Shown here piece by piece: positions 34,336-44,408 of a stretch of DNA of 50,167 nucleotides. The stretch is taken from contig JACQFL010000039.1 in assembly GCA_016200085.1 (NCBI GenBank), positions 1 through 50,167 of the forward strand, read 5' to 3'. The stretch is from Candidatus Rokuibacteriota bacterium. GTDB lineage: Bacteria; Methylomirabilota; Methylomirabilia; Rokubacteriales; CSP1-6. Position 1 is the stretch's first letter. Each line of letters starts with the position of its first letter. A program made the position numbers and the translations under genes. A model generated the notes under the pieces. That model was not told the DNA's origin. It saw only the letters and a program-made list of their open reading frames with translations, and did not search any database.

Positions 34336-36126
34336 ATGACCCTGGACCGCAACCGGAATTTCTCCATCGTGGCCCACATCGATCACGGCAAGTCGACGCT
34401 GGCCGATCGCCTGCTCGCGCTGACGGGCACGATGGACGCCAAGAAGGCGGTCGACCAGGTGCTCGACTCGATGGACCTCGAGCGCGAGCGGGGTATCACG
34501 ATCAAGGCCCACACCGTGCGCCTGCTCTACCGGGCCAAGGACGGGCAGGAGTACACGCTGAACCTCATCGACACCCCGGGCCACGTGGACTTCTCCTACG
34601 AGGTCTCGCGCGCGCTCGCGGCCTGCGAGGGCGCCCTCCTCATCGTGGACGCCGCCCAGGGCATCGAGGCCCAGACCCTGGCCAACTTCTACCTCGCCTC
34701 CGACGCCGGGCTGACGATCATCCCGGTGATCAACAAGATCGATCTGCCCGCCGCCGACGTCGAGGGCACCCGCGAGCAGATCACCGAGACGCTCGACCTC
34801 GACGGCACCGAGGCCCTCACCATCTCCGCCAAGCACGGCACCGGCGTGCCCGAGGTGCTGGAGGCGATCGTCGCGCGCATTCCGCCGCCGCAGGGCGATC
34901 CCGACGCGCCGCTCAAGGCCCTCGTCTTCGACTCCTACTACGATTCCTACCAGGGCGTCGTCATCTACGTCCGGCTCTTCGAGGGGCGGATCCGCGCGGG
35001 CACCCGCATCCTCCTGATGTCGAACGGCCGCACCTACGACGTCCAGCAGGTGGGCGTGTTCACGCCCGGGATGAAGGAGGTCGAGCAGCTCGACGCCGGC
35101 CAGGTCGGCTACATCACCGCCTCGATCAAGCGCGTGGCCGACGCCAAGGTGGGCGAGACGATCACCGAGGCCCTGCGGCCGACGGCGGAGCCGTTCCCCG
35201 GCTATCGCGACGCCAAGCCGATGGTCTTCGCCGGGCTCTACCCGATCGAGGACACCCAGTACGAGGGCCTGCGGGACGCGCTGGAGAAGCTGCGGCTCAA
35301 CGACCCGGCCTTCAGCTACGAGCCGGAGACCTCGCTCGCCCTCGGCTACGGCTTTCGCTGCGGCTTCCTCGGCATGCTCCACATGGAGATCGTCCAGGAA
35401 CGCCTGGAGCGCGAGTTCGACCTCGCCCTGATCGTGACGGCGCCGAGCGTGCAGTACCGGGTGCTCACCACCGCGGGCGCGGTCCTCGACATCGACAACC
35501 CGGCCAAGCTGCCCACGCCCGACAAGATCGAGCAGATGGAGGAGCCGTACGTCCGCGCCTCGGTGTTCGTGCCCACCGAGTACATGACCTCGATCTACAA
35601 GCTCGCCCAGGACAAGCGCGGCGAGCACCGGGCGCTGGAGTACCTCGGCAAGCGCGTGCACATCCGCTTCGACTTCCCCCTGGCCGAGATCGTGGTGGAC
35701 TTCTACGACAAGCTGAAGTCCATCTCCAAGGGCTACGCGTCCTTCGACTACGAGTTCGCCGATTTCCGGCCCTCGGACCTCGTGAAGCTCGACATCCTGC
35801 TCAACGGCGATCCGGTGGACGCGCTGAGCGTGATCGTGCACCGCGACCTGGCCTACGAGAAGGGCAAGTCGCTCGTGGAGAAACTCCGCGGCGTGATCCC
35901 GCGGCAACTCTTCGAGGTCGCCATCCAGGCGGCCATCGGTAGCCGGGTGATCGCGCGCGAGACCGTCAAGGCCATGGGCAAGAACGTCACCGCCAAGTGC
36001 TACGGCGGCGACATCACGCGCAAGCGCAAGCTCCTCGAGCGGCAGAAGGAAGGCAAGAAGCGCATGAAACAGGTCGGCAAGGTCGAGGTCCCCCAGGAGG
36101 CGTTCCTGACGGTGTTGCGGAGCTGA
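34336..36126 (+). CDS. lepA: Elongation factor 4 (ribosome back-translocase)
   Basis: Translational GTPase of 596 aa, the full family length. G1 is AHIDHGKST at residues 13-21, followed by the switch [11 protein letters not shown]3 DTPGHVDF and G4 NKID. Domain II/III follow, and the C-terminal LepA domain ends [28 protein letters not shown], which separates LepA from EF-G and BipA. It binds the ribosome and is thought to help stalled or mis-translocated complexes. It has its own leaderless-type promoter and lies two bases upstream of lepB, a classic lepA-lepB pair. Confidence 0.97.
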   Translation: MTLDRNRNFSIVAHIDHGKSTLADRLLALTGTMDAKKAVDQVLDSMDLERERGITIKAHTVRLLYRAKDGQEYTLNLIDTPGHVDFSYEVSRALAACEGALLIVDAAQGIEAQTLANFYLASDAGLTIIPVINKIDLPAADVEGTREQITETLDLDGTEALTISAKHGTGVPEVLEAIVARIPPPQGDPDAPLKALVFDSYYDSYQGVVIYVRLFEGRIRAGTRILLMSNGRTYDVQQVGVFTPGMKEVEQLDAGQVGYITASIKRVADAKVGETITEALRPTAEPFPGYRDAKPMVFAGLYPIEDTQYEGLRDALEKLRLNDPAFSYEPETSLALGYGFRCGFLGMLHMEIVQERLEREFDLALIVTAPSVQYRVLTTAGAVLDIDNPAKLPTPDKIEQMEEPYVRASVFVPTEYMTSIYKLAQDKRGEHRALEYLGKRVHIRFDFPLAEIVVDFYDKLKSISKGYASFDYEFADFRPSDLVKLDILLNGDPVDALSVIVHRDLAYEKGKSLVEKLRGVIPRQLFEVAIQAAIGSRVIARETVKAMGKNVTAKCYGGDITRKRKLLERQKEGKKRMKQVGKVEVPQEAFLTVLRS

Positions 36127-36128
36127 CC

Positions 36129-36806
36129 ATGGAAGGACCCGAAGGGGACGCGCTCAGCGGCACCGCCGATCCCGACCACAAGACGGCGAGCCGGCGCAAG
36201 TCGCTGGTGCGCGAGTACGGCGAGGCGATCGTCATCGCCGTCCTCCTCGCCCTCGTCATCCGGACCCTGGTCGTGCAGGCCTTCACCATCCCCTCCGGCT
36301 CGATGATGGACACGATGCTCGTCGGCGACTACATCCTCGTCAACAAGTTCCTCTACGGGCCGGAGCTGCCGTTCGTGGACTGGCACGCGCCCGGCCTGCG
36401 CCAGCCGCGCCGCGGCGACATCATCGTCTTCAAGTACCCTCAAGATGAGAAGCGCGACTTCATCAAGCGCATCATCGGCACGCCGGGCGACGAGGTGCTG
36501 GTGAAGGGGCAGCAGGTCTTCGTCAACGGCAAGGCCCTGGTCGAACCCTACACGAAGCAGGGCGCCGCGCTGTCGCACCTGGGCCAGGCCAGCTTCTGCA
36601 GCTACCAGTACGCCTGCGAGCCGACGATCGTGCCGTCGAACTCCTACTTCGTGATGGGCGACAACCGCGACAACTCGCAGGACAGCCGGTACTGGGGCTT
36701 CGTGAAGCGGGACAAGATCAAGGGCAAGGCCTTCCTGATCTACTGGTCCTGGGACAGCGAAGGGCACTGGCTGCGCTGGTGGCGCCTCGGCCGCTACATC
36801 CCCTAG
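36129..36806 (+). CDS. lepB: Signal peptidase I
   Basis: Membrane serine protease that removes signal peptides from exported proteins, 225 aa. One N-terminal membrane helix (about 32-50, AIVIAVLLALVIRTLVVQ), then the nucleophile Ser58 in PSGSMM and the general base Lys113 in FIKRIIGTPGDEV. The GDNRDNSQDSRYWG box near 175-188 is typical. The enzyme ends in a basic, Trp-rich tail. ATG 36129 lies two bases after the lepA stop. Confidence 0.95.
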   Translation: MEGPEGDALSGTADPDHKTASRRKSLVREYGEAIVIAVLLALVIRTLVVQAFTIPSGSMMDTMLVGDYILVNKFLYGPELPFVDWHAPGLRQPRRGDIIVFKYPQDEKRDFIKRIIGTPGDEVLVKGQQVFVNGKALVEPYTKQGAALSHLGQASFCSYQYACEPTIVPSNSYFVMGDNRDNSQDSRYWGFVKRDKIKGKAFLIYWSWDSEGHWLRWWRLGRYIP

Positions 36807-36843
36807 CGTCACGCGCCCCGCGTTCGCGCTCGCGTCGCGCGAG

Positions 36844-36990
36844 GTCGGACGGGCCGGGGGCCGGGGTCGGGTGGACGAGCCGACTGACTGGCGCTACCGA
36901 GCGTTGCGCGCTGGCATCGTGATCGTCTTCGGCGACCCTCGGCGTACTCCACGGCTCGCTCAACCGACCCCGGCCCCCGGCCCGTCCGAC
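36844..36990 (+). repeat. Intergenic inverted-repeat element, copy A
   Basis: Perfect 27-base arms (36844-36870 and 36964-36990) are rich in G on the left and C on the right. Inside, GAGCCG (36877-36882) pairs with CGGCTC (36952-36957), extending the stem past a six-base imperfect patch. The 69-base loop starts ACTGACTG (36883-36890) and contains GCGTTGCGCGCT (36901-36912). The same two motifs occur in copy B at 47209-47363. It fills most of the 200-base gap between lepB and hemW and encodes no protein. Confidence 0.8.
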
Positions 36991-37007
36991 GTCGGCCAGA
37001 AGTGACC

Positions 37008-38195
37008 ATGAGCTTCGGACCCAGGAGCCTCGCGGCTGACGACGTGCTCGCGGGGGCCAGGCCGGCCACGCGCGCGCTCGGGCTCTACCTGCACGTGCCG
37101 TTCTGTGCGTACCGGTGCCATTACTGCGCGTTCAACACCGCGCCGCTCGGGGACGCGGCGGGGACGGCGCGCTTCGTGGCGGCGCTCCGGCGCGAGATCG
37201 ACGGGCTCGGCGACCTTCCGTGGGCCCGCGACGTGATGATCGCCACCATGTTCTTCGGGGGCGGCACGCCCTCGACGCTGGCCGCTGGCGAGATCGCCGC
37301 CATCCTCGACACCGTGCGCGCCCGCTTCACCGTGGCCGCCGCGCCCGAGATCACGGTGGAGTGCAACCCGGAGAGCGTCGACCGGGCCAGGCTCGAGGGC
37401 TACCGCGCGGCGGGCGTGAGCCGCATCAGCCTGGGCGTGCAGGCCCTCGACGACGCGATCCTGGCCACGCTCGGGCGCCGTCACGGCGCGCGCGAGGCCG
37501 CGGACGCCTTCGCCGCCTGCCGCGAGGCCGGCGTCGACAACGTCAGCGTCGACGTGATGTTCGGCCTGCCCGGCCTCGACCTCGCCACCTGGACGCGCGG
37601 CGTGGAGACGATCCTCGGCTGGGAGCCCGAGCACGTGTCGTCCTACGGGCTGAGCCTCGATCCCGGCAGCCTGTGGGGCGCCACCGGGATCGCGGGGCTG
37701 CCGCCCGAAGACACCGTCGTCGCGCAGTACCGGGCGCTCGCCGCGCGCGCGGCCGCGCACGGCTTCGAGCACTACGAGATCTCGAACCACGCGCGCCCCG
37801 GACGCCGCTCGCGCCACAACCTCAACTACTGGCGTCGCGGCGAGTACCTGGCTGCCGGGCCGGGCGCCGCCGGCTTCCTCGGCGATCTCCGCTACACCAA
37901 CGTCAAGCCGCTGGCCCGCTACTGCGCGCTCGCCGAGGGGGGCCGGCTTCCCGTCGGCGAGCACGAGATCCTCACCCCGCGCCAGGCCCTCGGCGAGCGG
38001 CTGATCCTCGGGCTCCGGACCGCCGACGGCGTGCCCGCGGCGTGGCTCGACGAGCGCGCCGCCGGCGAGGCCGCGCTCGCCCGGCGGCTCGACGACTGGC
38101 GCGCGCGCGGGCTGCTCCTCGCCGCGGGCGATCGCGCGCGGCTGAGCGAGGAGGGGTTCCTGCTCTCCGACGCGCTCTTCGTCGAGCTCCTGTGA
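37008..38195 (+). CDS. hemW: Radical SAM heme chaperone HemW-like protein
   Basis: 395-aa radical SAM protein related to coproporphyrinogen III oxidase HemN. The 4Fe-4S site is Cys33, Cys37 and Cys40 in PFCAYRCHYCAF. Other features: FGGGTPSTL, EITVECNPESV, GVQALDDAILATLGRRH, and HYEISNHARPGRRSRHNLNYW. The single-Cys spacing after CxxxCxxC (AF rather than HemN's extra Cys) fits HemW, thought to insert heme into respiratory proteins. ATG 37008 is chosen over GTG 37002; either is possible. It overlaps the next gene as GTGA. Confidence 0.88.
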   Translation: MSFGPRSLAADDVLAGARPATRALGLYLHVPFCAYRCHYCAFNTAPLGDAAGTARFVAALRREIDGLGDLPWARDVMIATMFFGGGTPSTLAAGEIAAILDTVRARFTVAAAPEITVECNPESVDRARLEGYRAAGVSRISLGVQALDDAILATLGRRHGAREAADAFAACREAGVDNVSVDVMFGLPGLDLATWTRGVETILGWEPEHVSSYGLSLDPGSLWGATGIAGLPPEDTVVAQYRALAARAAAHGFEHYEISNHARPGRRSRHNLNYWRRGEYLAAGPGAAGFLGDLRYTNVKPLARYCALAEGGRLPVGEHEILTPRQALGERLILGLRTADGVPAAWLDERAAGEAALARRLDDWRARGLLLAAGDRARLSEEGFLLSDALFVELL

Positions 38196-38461
38196 GGGTG
38201 CTCTTCTCGCCGGAAGCCATCGTCTACCTCGTGGCCATCGCCGTCGCCATCGGCATCACCCGCAACTGGCGCGCGCCCGCGCTGCTCGTGGCCTCCGGCG
38301 TGCTCGCGCTGCTCGGCCAGCGGGCGGGGAATGCCATCGCGTCCGGGGCCCAGGCGCGCCCCGCCGTGCTGGCGGTGATGGGCCTGGCCGCCGGCGCCCT
38401 CGCGCTGTTCGCGCTCGCCGGCCTGCTGGTGGCGCGGGCCCTCCGGGACGACGGCGCGTGA
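38192..38461 (+). CDS. Small two- to three-helix membrane protein
   Basis: 89-residue protein not recognised by family. It has hydrophobic segments near 8-22 (EAIVYLVAIAVAIGI), 28-42 and 58-82 (PAVLAVMGLAAGALALFALAGLLVARAL), so it is probably an inner-membrane protein. It is translationally coupled to hemW through a GTGA overlap, GTG 38192, and ends 51 bases before hrcA. Only the composition and coupling support it as a real gene. Confidence 0.65.
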   Translation: MRVLFSPEAIVYLVAIAVAIGITRNWRAPALLVASGVLALLGQRAGNAIASGAQARPAVLAVMGLAAGALALFALAGLLVARALRDDGA

Positions 38462-38477
38462 GTCGACGCGGACCGCC

Positions 38478-38506
38478 TTGACTTGCGCGGCCCGGATTGT
38501 TAAAAA
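38478..38506 (+). promoter_or_regulatory. Promoter for hrcA
   Basis: -35 TTGACT (38478-38483), a 17-base spacer and a -10 TAAAAA (38501-38506) preceded by TGT (38498-38500). The -10 ends six bases before ATG 38513, so the transcript would be leaderless. No CIRCE operator (TTAGCACTC-N9-GAGTGCTAA) is visible. Confidence 0.55.
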
Positions 38507-38512
38507 AAATGC

Positions 38513-39532
38513 ATGGATGCGCGACACAAAGACGTCCTCATCGCGCTGATCCGCGAGTACGTGGACTCCGCCGAGCCGGTCGGCTCGCGGGCGCTCAGCC
38601 GCCGGCACTTCCCCGGGCTCTCGCCCGCCACCATCCGCAACGTCATGGCCGACCTCGAGGAGATGGGCTACCTCGCCCAGCCCCATACGAGCGCGGGGCG
38701 GGTGCCGACGGACAAGGCCTATCGGTTCTACGTCGACTCGTTCCCGCCACCGCAGCCGTCGGCGCGGCCGGCCGAGAGCCTGCCCTCGCGGGCCTCGGGC
38801 ATCGAGCGGTTCATGGAGCGCACCTCGGCGCACCTGTCGACCTCGACCCGGATGACCGGCCTGCTCCTGGCGCCGCCCCTCAAGCACACGAAGATCGCGC
38901 GCGTGGAGCTCCTGCCCCTCGAGGAGGACCGCGCGCTGGCCGTGCTGGTGACCGACTCGGGCTGGGTCACCGCGCGCGCCATCACCCTCGAGCCGCCGCT
39001 GCCGGCCGACGAGGTGCGCCGCATCGGCCGCGAGCTGGCGCGGCGCTTCACGGGCCGCACCGTGCAGGCCGTGGTCGACACCGAGGCCTCGCCCGCCGAT
39101 CCCCTCGAGCCGCTGTACACGCGCTCGCGGGCGGTCATGGAGCAGATCGTCGGGCTCCTGCGCGGGCGAACGCTGTACGTCAGCGGCGCCATGAACATGC
39201 TCGACCATCGCGAGTTCTGGGACATCGAGACCACGCGCCACCTCCTCCGCACCTTCGAGCAGAAGGAGCGCCTGGCCGATCTCATGACCGCGCTCGCCGA
39301 GCAGGAGGGCGTGCAGGTCACCATCGGCGAGGAGAACCCGTACGCCGAGCTGCGGGAGTGCACCCTGGTCACCTCGGCCTACATGTTCCGCGACCAGGTC
39401 CTCGGCATCCTCGGCATCGTGGGCCCGCGGCGGCTGCCGTACCCCGACGTCATCTCGGTCGTGGACGAGACGGCCCACCACGTGAGCGAGGCCCTCTCGC
39501 GCGCGCGCCAGGACCTGTACCTTCCCAGCTGA
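38513..39532 (+). CDS. hrcA: Heat-inducible transcription repressor HrcA
   Basis: DNA-binding repressor of heat-shock genes in organisms with CIRCE operators, 339 aa. The winged-helix N-terminus reads KDVLIALIREYVDSAEPVGSRALSRRHFPGLSPATIRNVMADLEEMGYLAQPHTSAGRVPTDKAYRFYVD as a whole conserved block (residues 5-75). The C-terminal part has IGEENPYAELRECTLVTSAYMFRDQVLGILGIVGPRRLPYPDVI. ATG 38513 follows a promoter with a six-base gap. It is followed by grpE and dnaJ, but dnaK is not in the cluster. Confidence 0.95.
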   Translation: MDARHKDVLIALIREYVDSAEPVGSRALSRRHFPGLSPATIRNVMADLEEMGYLAQPHTSAGRVPTDKAYRFYVDSFPPPQPSARPAESLPSRASGIERFMERTSAHLSTSTRMTGLLLAPPLKHTKIARVELLPLEEDRALAVLVTDSGWVTARAITLEPPLPADEVRRIGRELARRFTGRTVQAVVDTEASPADPLEPLYTRSRAVMEQIVGLLRGRTLYVSGAMNMLDHREFWDIETTRHLLRTFEQKERLADLMTALAEQEGVQVTIGEENPYAELRECTLVTSAYMFRDQVLGILGIVGPRRLPYPDVISVVDETAHHVSEALSRARQDLYLPS

Positions 39533-39567
39533 CTTCCCAGGGGCCTCGGCCCGCGCGCGAGCACCGC

Positions 39568-39576
39568 TGCTATAAT
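39568..39576 (+). promoter_or_regulatory. Extended -10 box for grpE
   Basis: TGCTATAAT is a perfect extended -10 (TG-N-TATAAT), ending six bases before ATG 39583. Leaderless start is expected. No CIRCE element or sigma-32-like box is visible near it. Confidence 0.6.
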
Positions 39577-39582
39577 TTCCCC

Positions 39583-40110
39583 ATGAGCGACGGTCCGGCA
39601 CGCGATGAGTCGGTGAACGGCGAGACGACGGCGGAGAGCACGGGTGAGGTCGAGGGGCTGCGCCGCGAGGTGGCGGAGAAGCAGGACCGCCTGCTCCGCG
39701 CGCTCGCCGAGATGGACAACCTCCGCCGGCGCACCCAGCGCGAGCGCGAGGAGTACGTGCGCTACGCGAACGAGAGCCTCCTGCGCGAGCTGATCCCCGC
39801 CCTCGACAACCTCGACCGGGCGCTGGAGGCCGCGCGCAAGACGGGCGGCGCCGACACCGTCGTGCAGGGCGTGGAGCTGATCCAGCGCGAGTTCCTGCGC
39901 GTCCTGGAGCGCGTCGGCGTCAGGCGCTTCTCCGCGCTGGGCGCTCGCTTCGATCCCACCCGCCACGAGGCGACCGCGCGGGTGGTGAGCCCGACGGCGG
40001 AGCCCGACACCGTGATCGCCGAGATCGTCCCCGGCTACATGCTGCACGACCGCGTGCTGCGGCCCGCCCAGGTCGCCGTGGCCGCCGCGCCGGACGAGGA
40101 CGCCGCCTAG
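39583..40110 (+). CDS. grpE: Nucleotide exchange factor GrpE
   Basis: Co-chaperone that releases ADP from DnaK, 175 aa. A disordered acidic N-terminus is followed by a long helix (VEGLRREVAEKQDRLLRALAEMDNLRRRTQREREEYV) and the family pattern LIPALDNLDRAL. The beta-domain holds FDPTRHEATARV and the closing GYMLHDRVLRPAQVAVA. ATG 39583 matches both the family start and a promoter. It abuts dnaJ: the dnaJ GTG follows its stop directly. Confidence 0.95.
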   Translation: MSDGPARDESVNGETTAESTGEVEGLRREVAEKQDRLLRALAEMDNLRRRTQREREEYVRYANESLLRELIPALDNLDRALEAARKTGGADTVVQGVELIQREFLRVLERVGVRRFSALGARFDPTRHEATARVVSPTAEPDTVIAEIVPGYMLHDRVLRPAQVAVAAAPDEDAA

Positions 40111-41204
<1,094 letters not shown>

Positions 41205-41205
<1 letters not shown>

Positions 41206-42095
41206 TGCCGCCCGCCGGGTACTGGGAGCTCCGCCTCACCGCCCCCGAGGACAGCGCCGAGAGCCTGACCAACTTCCTCTGGGAGCTCGGCGCCCTGGGG
41301 GTGATCGAGGAGGACGCCGGCCTGCTGCGCGCGTTCTTTCCGGACAGCGTGGACGCCAGCGAGCGCGAGAGGCGCCTGCGCGAGTACGCGCGCAGCCTGG
41401 CCCGGCTCGGGTTCGCGCCGGCCAGCGAGCCGCACGTGCAGCCACTGGCCGACGGCAACTGGGCGGAGGCGTGGCGCGAGCACTTCCGCCCCGTCCCCGC
41501 GGGCCGCGGGCTGATCGTCGCGCCCCCGTGGGAAGTGCCGCCGCCCGGCGAGCGCCTGGTGATCCTGATCGATCCCGGGCGCGCCTTCGGCACCGGACAC
41601 CACGGCAGCACGGCCGGCTGCCTCGCTGCGCTCGAGGACGCCCTGGAGCGCGCGCGGCCGACCAGCGCGCTCGACATCGGCACGGGCTCCGGGATCCTCG
41701 CCATCGCCGCCGCGCGGCTCGGGGTCGCGCGGGTGGTGGCCATCGACGAGGATCCCGACGCGGTGGCCGCGGCCGCCGCGAACGCCGCGCTCAACGGTGT
41801 GGCCGACCGGATCGCGTGCGCGCCGGGGCACGCCGCCCGTCTCGACGTCGCTCCTGCCCCGCTCGTGCTCGCCAACCTGCTCGCCGCCGCCCACCGCCAC
41901 CTCGCCGGAGCCTACCGGCGCTACGTCGCGCCGGCGGGCACGCTCGTGCTCGGCGGCATCCTCGAGCCCGAAGCCGACGCGGTGCGCGCCGCGCTGGCCG
42001 CGCACGGCTTCTCCGCCGGCCGCGTCCATCGCGTCGACGGCTGGGCGACGCTCACGCTCACCGCCCCCCATGCGACGCTTCGCGCTCCACGCTGA
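41205..42095 (+). CDS. prmA: Ribosomal protein L11 methyltransferase
   Basis: SAM-dependent trimethylation of ribosomal protein L11, 296 aa. The N-terminal substrate domain (YWELRLTAPEDSAESLTNFLWELGALGVIEE) leads to the PrmA-specific NWAEAWREHFRP and the DPGRAFGTGHHGSTAGCL segment, then the SAM motif LDIGTGSGILAIAAARLG and VLANLLAA. GTG 41205 shares one base with the dnaJ stop. PrmA often sits next to dnaJ and rsmE, as here. Confidence 0.94.
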
Positions 42096-42807
42096 TCGGA
42101 TCGCCGGCGACCGTGTGCGCTTCGATCGCGAGGAGACGCGGCACCTCGCCCTCGTGCTCAGGCTCCGCCCCGGCGACGACGTCCTCGTGACCGACGGGGC
42201 GGGGCGCGAGCTCACGGTGCGCCTCGAGACCCTGGGCGAGGCCGCGACCGGGCGCGTGCTCGACACCCGCCGCGGGCGCGGCGAGTCGCCCCTCGAGGTG
42301 ACCCTCGTGCAGGGGATCCCGAAGGCCGACAAGATGGAAGCGATCGTCCGGGCGTGCACGGAGCTCGGGGTGCGGCGCATCCGGCCGGCCATCTGCGCGC
42401 GCACGATCGTCCAGCTCGAGCCCAGCCGCTGGCGCGAGCGCGCGCGCCGCTGGCAGCGCGTGGCGAAGGAGGCGGCCAAGCAGAGCGGGCGCAGCGTGAT
42501 CCCCGACGTCGCCGCCCCCCGCCCGCTCGCGGAGTGCCTCGACGCGGCGGGCGAGGTCCCGCTGGCCCTGTGCCTGTGGGAGGGTGAGGCCGAGCCGCTC
42601 GGCGTCGTGCTCGGGCGCTGTCTCGCCGCGCCCGCCCGCGTGCTGCTCCTGGTCGGGCCCGAGGGCGGGCTCGCCGAGGAGGAAGTCGCGCTCGCCCGCG
42701 CGCGCGGCCTGGCGGTCGCCTCGCTCGGCCCGCGCATCTTGAGGTCCCAGACGGCCGGGCCCGCGGTGCTCGCCGTGCTCCAGTCGCGCTTCGGAGACCT
42801 GGGCTGA
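42070..42807 (+). CDS. rsmE: 16S rRNA (uracil-1498-N3)-methyltransferase RsmE
   Basis: SPOUT-class methyltransferase of 245 aa that makes m3U1498 in 16S rRNA. The N-terminal PUA-like domain (RFDREETRHLALVLRLRPGDDVLVTDGAGREL) is followed by TLVQGIPKADKMEAIVRACTELGV, WQRVAKEAAKQSGRSVIP and the SAM-knot motifs LLVGPEGGLAEEEV and SLGPRILRSQTAGPAVLAVL. ATG 42070 overlaps the end of prmA by 26 bases. The stop overlaps the putative CTG start of archease. Confidence 0.94.
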   Translation: MRRFALHADRIAGDRVRFDREETRHLALVLRLRPGDDVLVTDGAGRELTVRLETLGEAATGRVLDTRRGRGESPLEVTLVQGIPKADKMEAIVRACTELGVRRIRPAICARTIVQLEPSRWRERARRWQRVAKEAAKQSGRSVIPDVAAPRPLAECLDAAGEVPLALCLWEGEAEPLGVVLGRCLAAPARVLLLVGPEGGLAEEEVALARARGLAVASLGPRILRSQTAGPAVLAVLQSRFGDLG

Positions 42808-43232
42808 GCGGCGCGGCCGAGGGCTACGAGTACTTCGACGTCGAGGCTGACGTGGGCGTGGCGGCGTGGGGCCCGAGCCGTGCGGCCGCCTTCGCGCAAG
42901 CCGCCCTCGGGGTGTTCGCGCTGATCGTCCGCCCCGACGAGGTCGAGGCGCGGGAGCGGCGCGAGGTCCGGGCGCAGGGCGACACCCCCGAGACGCTGCT
43001 CGTGAACTGGATCAACGAATGCCTGTACGTGCACGAGATCGAGGGCTTCGTGGTCCGGCGCATCGAGGTGACGGCGATCGACGAGCGTCTGGTCCACGGC
43101 GTGCTCGCCGGCGAGGAGATCGACCGCGGGCGCCACCAGCCCGGCACGGTGGTGAAGGCCGCGACCCTGCATCAGGTCGAGGTCACGGAGCGCGCATCGG
43201 GCTGTCGGGTGAGCGTCATCGTGGATGTGTGA
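42804..43232 (+). CDS. Archease
   Basis: 142-aa archease-family protein, a metal-binding partner that activates the RNA ligase RtcB in other organisms. The family start is YEYFDVEADVGVAAWG (residues 8-23), with Asp12 and Asp16 as likely metal ligands, and the rest shows LIVRPDEVEARERREVRAQGDTPETLLVNWINECLYVHEIEGFVVRRIEV. Nearest standard start GTG 42852 would remove that conserved beginning, so CTG 42804, in a CTGA overlap with the rsmE stop, is chosen; the resulting length is that of the family. No rtcB is visible in the window. Confidence 0.82.
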   Translation: MSGAAEGYEYFDVEADVGVAAWGPSRAAAFAQAALGVFALIVRPDEVEARERREVRAQGDTPETLLVNWINECLYVHEIEGFVVRRIEVTAIDERLVHGVLAGEEIDRGRHQPGTVVKAATLHQVEVTERASGCRVSVIVDV

Positions 43233-43369
43233 ATGCGACGAAAATGAGACACGGGGCGTCATCGCCGTCTCGCTCGGACCACACCGGGCCGGCCGGCGCC
43301 GGGACGCCTGAGAAATCCAGCCCTTTCACGGCGGCAATTTATGCCGCATGGCCGGTCTGGCCCGGTGGT

Positions 43370-43378
43370 TGCTATCTA
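43370..43378 (+). promoter_or_regulatory. Possible extended -10 box for lpxC
   Basis: TGCTATCTA ends 11 bases before ATG 43390. It carries the TGCTA core seen at lepA, grpE and ugd. The 157-base gap upstream also has an AT-rich patch (CAATTTATG, near 43335); no gene is seen there. Confidence 0.4.
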
Positions 43379-43389
43379 CGTCCACGGCC

Positions 43390-44289
43390 ATGAACCAGCA
43401 GACCATCCGGAAGCCGGTCAGCCTTGAGGGCATCGGCCTCCACTCCGGCAAGCAGGTCTCCCTGACCCTCCTGCCCGCGCCGACGAATACCGGGATCGTG
43501 TTTCGCTCCACGGACGGTGACGTCGTGCCGGCGGCGCCGGAGAGCGTGGTCGACTCGCACTACGCCACGACGATCGGCCGCAACGGCTTCCGCGTGCAGA
43601 CCGTCGAGCATCTGCTCGCCGCGGCGGCCGGGCTCGGCATCGACAACCTCACCGTCGAGATCGACGGCAGCGAGGTGCCCGCGGGCGACGGCAGCGCCAA
43701 GCCTTTCGTGGCGATCCTCAACGCCGCCGGGCGGGTGACCCAGGGCGCGCCCCGGCGTCCTGTCTCCATCCCGTACCCGATCCGCGTCGGCACGGGTGGA
43801 CGCTGGCTCTCGATCGTCCCCTCGAAGACCTTCCGCATCAGCTACACTCTCGACAACGACCATCCGGCGATCGGCACCCAGGTGCTCTCCTGCGTGCCGA
43901 CGGAGAAGGCCTTTGCCGAGGAGTTCGCCGCAGCGCGCACGTACGGCTTTCTCGACCACGTGGGCATGCTGCGGCGCATCGGCCTCGCGCGCGGCGGCTC
44001 GCTCGAGAACACGGTCGTCGTGGCCAAGAGCGGGGTGCTGAACGGCCTGCGGTACCGCGACGAGTTCGTGCGCCACAAGATCCTCGACCTGATCGGTGAC
44101 CTCTGTCTGCTCGGGCGGCCCGTGCTCGGCCACGTCATCGCGCGCAATGCCGGGCACGCGCTCAACTTCGAGCTCGTCCTGGCCATCCAGCGCGCCCTCG
44201 GCCTCGAGCGCCGGCCCGTCGGCGCGACCGCGCCCGCCTGGGCGGCCCTGCCCGCGTCCGGCCTGACCCCGGCAACCGCGACTGCTTGA
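43390..44289 (+). CDS. lpxC: UDP-3-O-acyl-N-acetylglucosamine deacetylase
   Basis: Zinc deacetylase committing UDP-sugar to lipid A synthesis, 299 aa. It starts QQTIRKPVSLEGIGLHSGKQVSLTLLPAP, the usual LpxC beginning. Zinc ligands are visible as His74 (VEHLLAA, next to Glu73), His229 and Asp233 (RHKILDLIGD); His256 in AGHALNFEL is the catalytic His. The C-terminal 25 residues are Ala-rich and poorly conserved. ATG 43390 is chosen over ATG 43348, which adds unconserved residues. It implies a diderm envelope with lipid A. Confidence 0.96.
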   Translation: MNQQTIRKPVSLEGIGLHSGKQVSLTLLPAPTNTGIVFRSTDGDVVPAAPESVVDSHYATTIGRNGFRVQTVEHLLAAAAGLGIDNLTVEIDGSEVPAGDGSAKPFVAILNAAGRVTQGAPRRPVSIPYPIRVGTGGRWLSIVPSKTFRISYTLDNDHPAIGTQVLSCVPTEKAFAEEFAAARTYGFLDHVGMLRRIGLARGGSLENTVVVAKSGVLNGLRYRDEFVRHKILDLIGDLCLLGRPVLGHVIARNAGHALNFELVLAIQRALGLERRPVGATAPAWAALPASGLTPATATA

Positions 44290-44314
44290 TCGAGGGGGGC
44301 GACCCCCCCCTCGA
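44290..44314 (+). terminator. Hairpin after lpxC
   Basis: TCGAGGGGGG (44290-44299) pairs perfectly with CCCCCCTCGA (44305-44314) around a five-base loop, starting at the lpxC stop. There is no T run directly after, so it is a possible weak terminator. Confidence 0.4.
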
Positions 44315-44385
44315 ACTCCCCCGGCTGGCCTGACGTTTTCGGCCTCACTCCCTGTCGGGAGGGCGGCGGCAATGCTCGCGTGGCG

Positions 44386-44394
44386 GGCTATAAT
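44386..44394 (+). promoter_or_regulatory. -10 box for the DUF4390/ntrYX operon
   Basis: GGCTATAAT contains a perfect TATAAT (44389-44394), 14 bases before ATG 44409. The leader would be about seven bases long. No Shine-Dalgarno is seen. Confidence 0.5.
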
Positions 44395-44408
44395 GCGCTG
44401 GCCGGCGT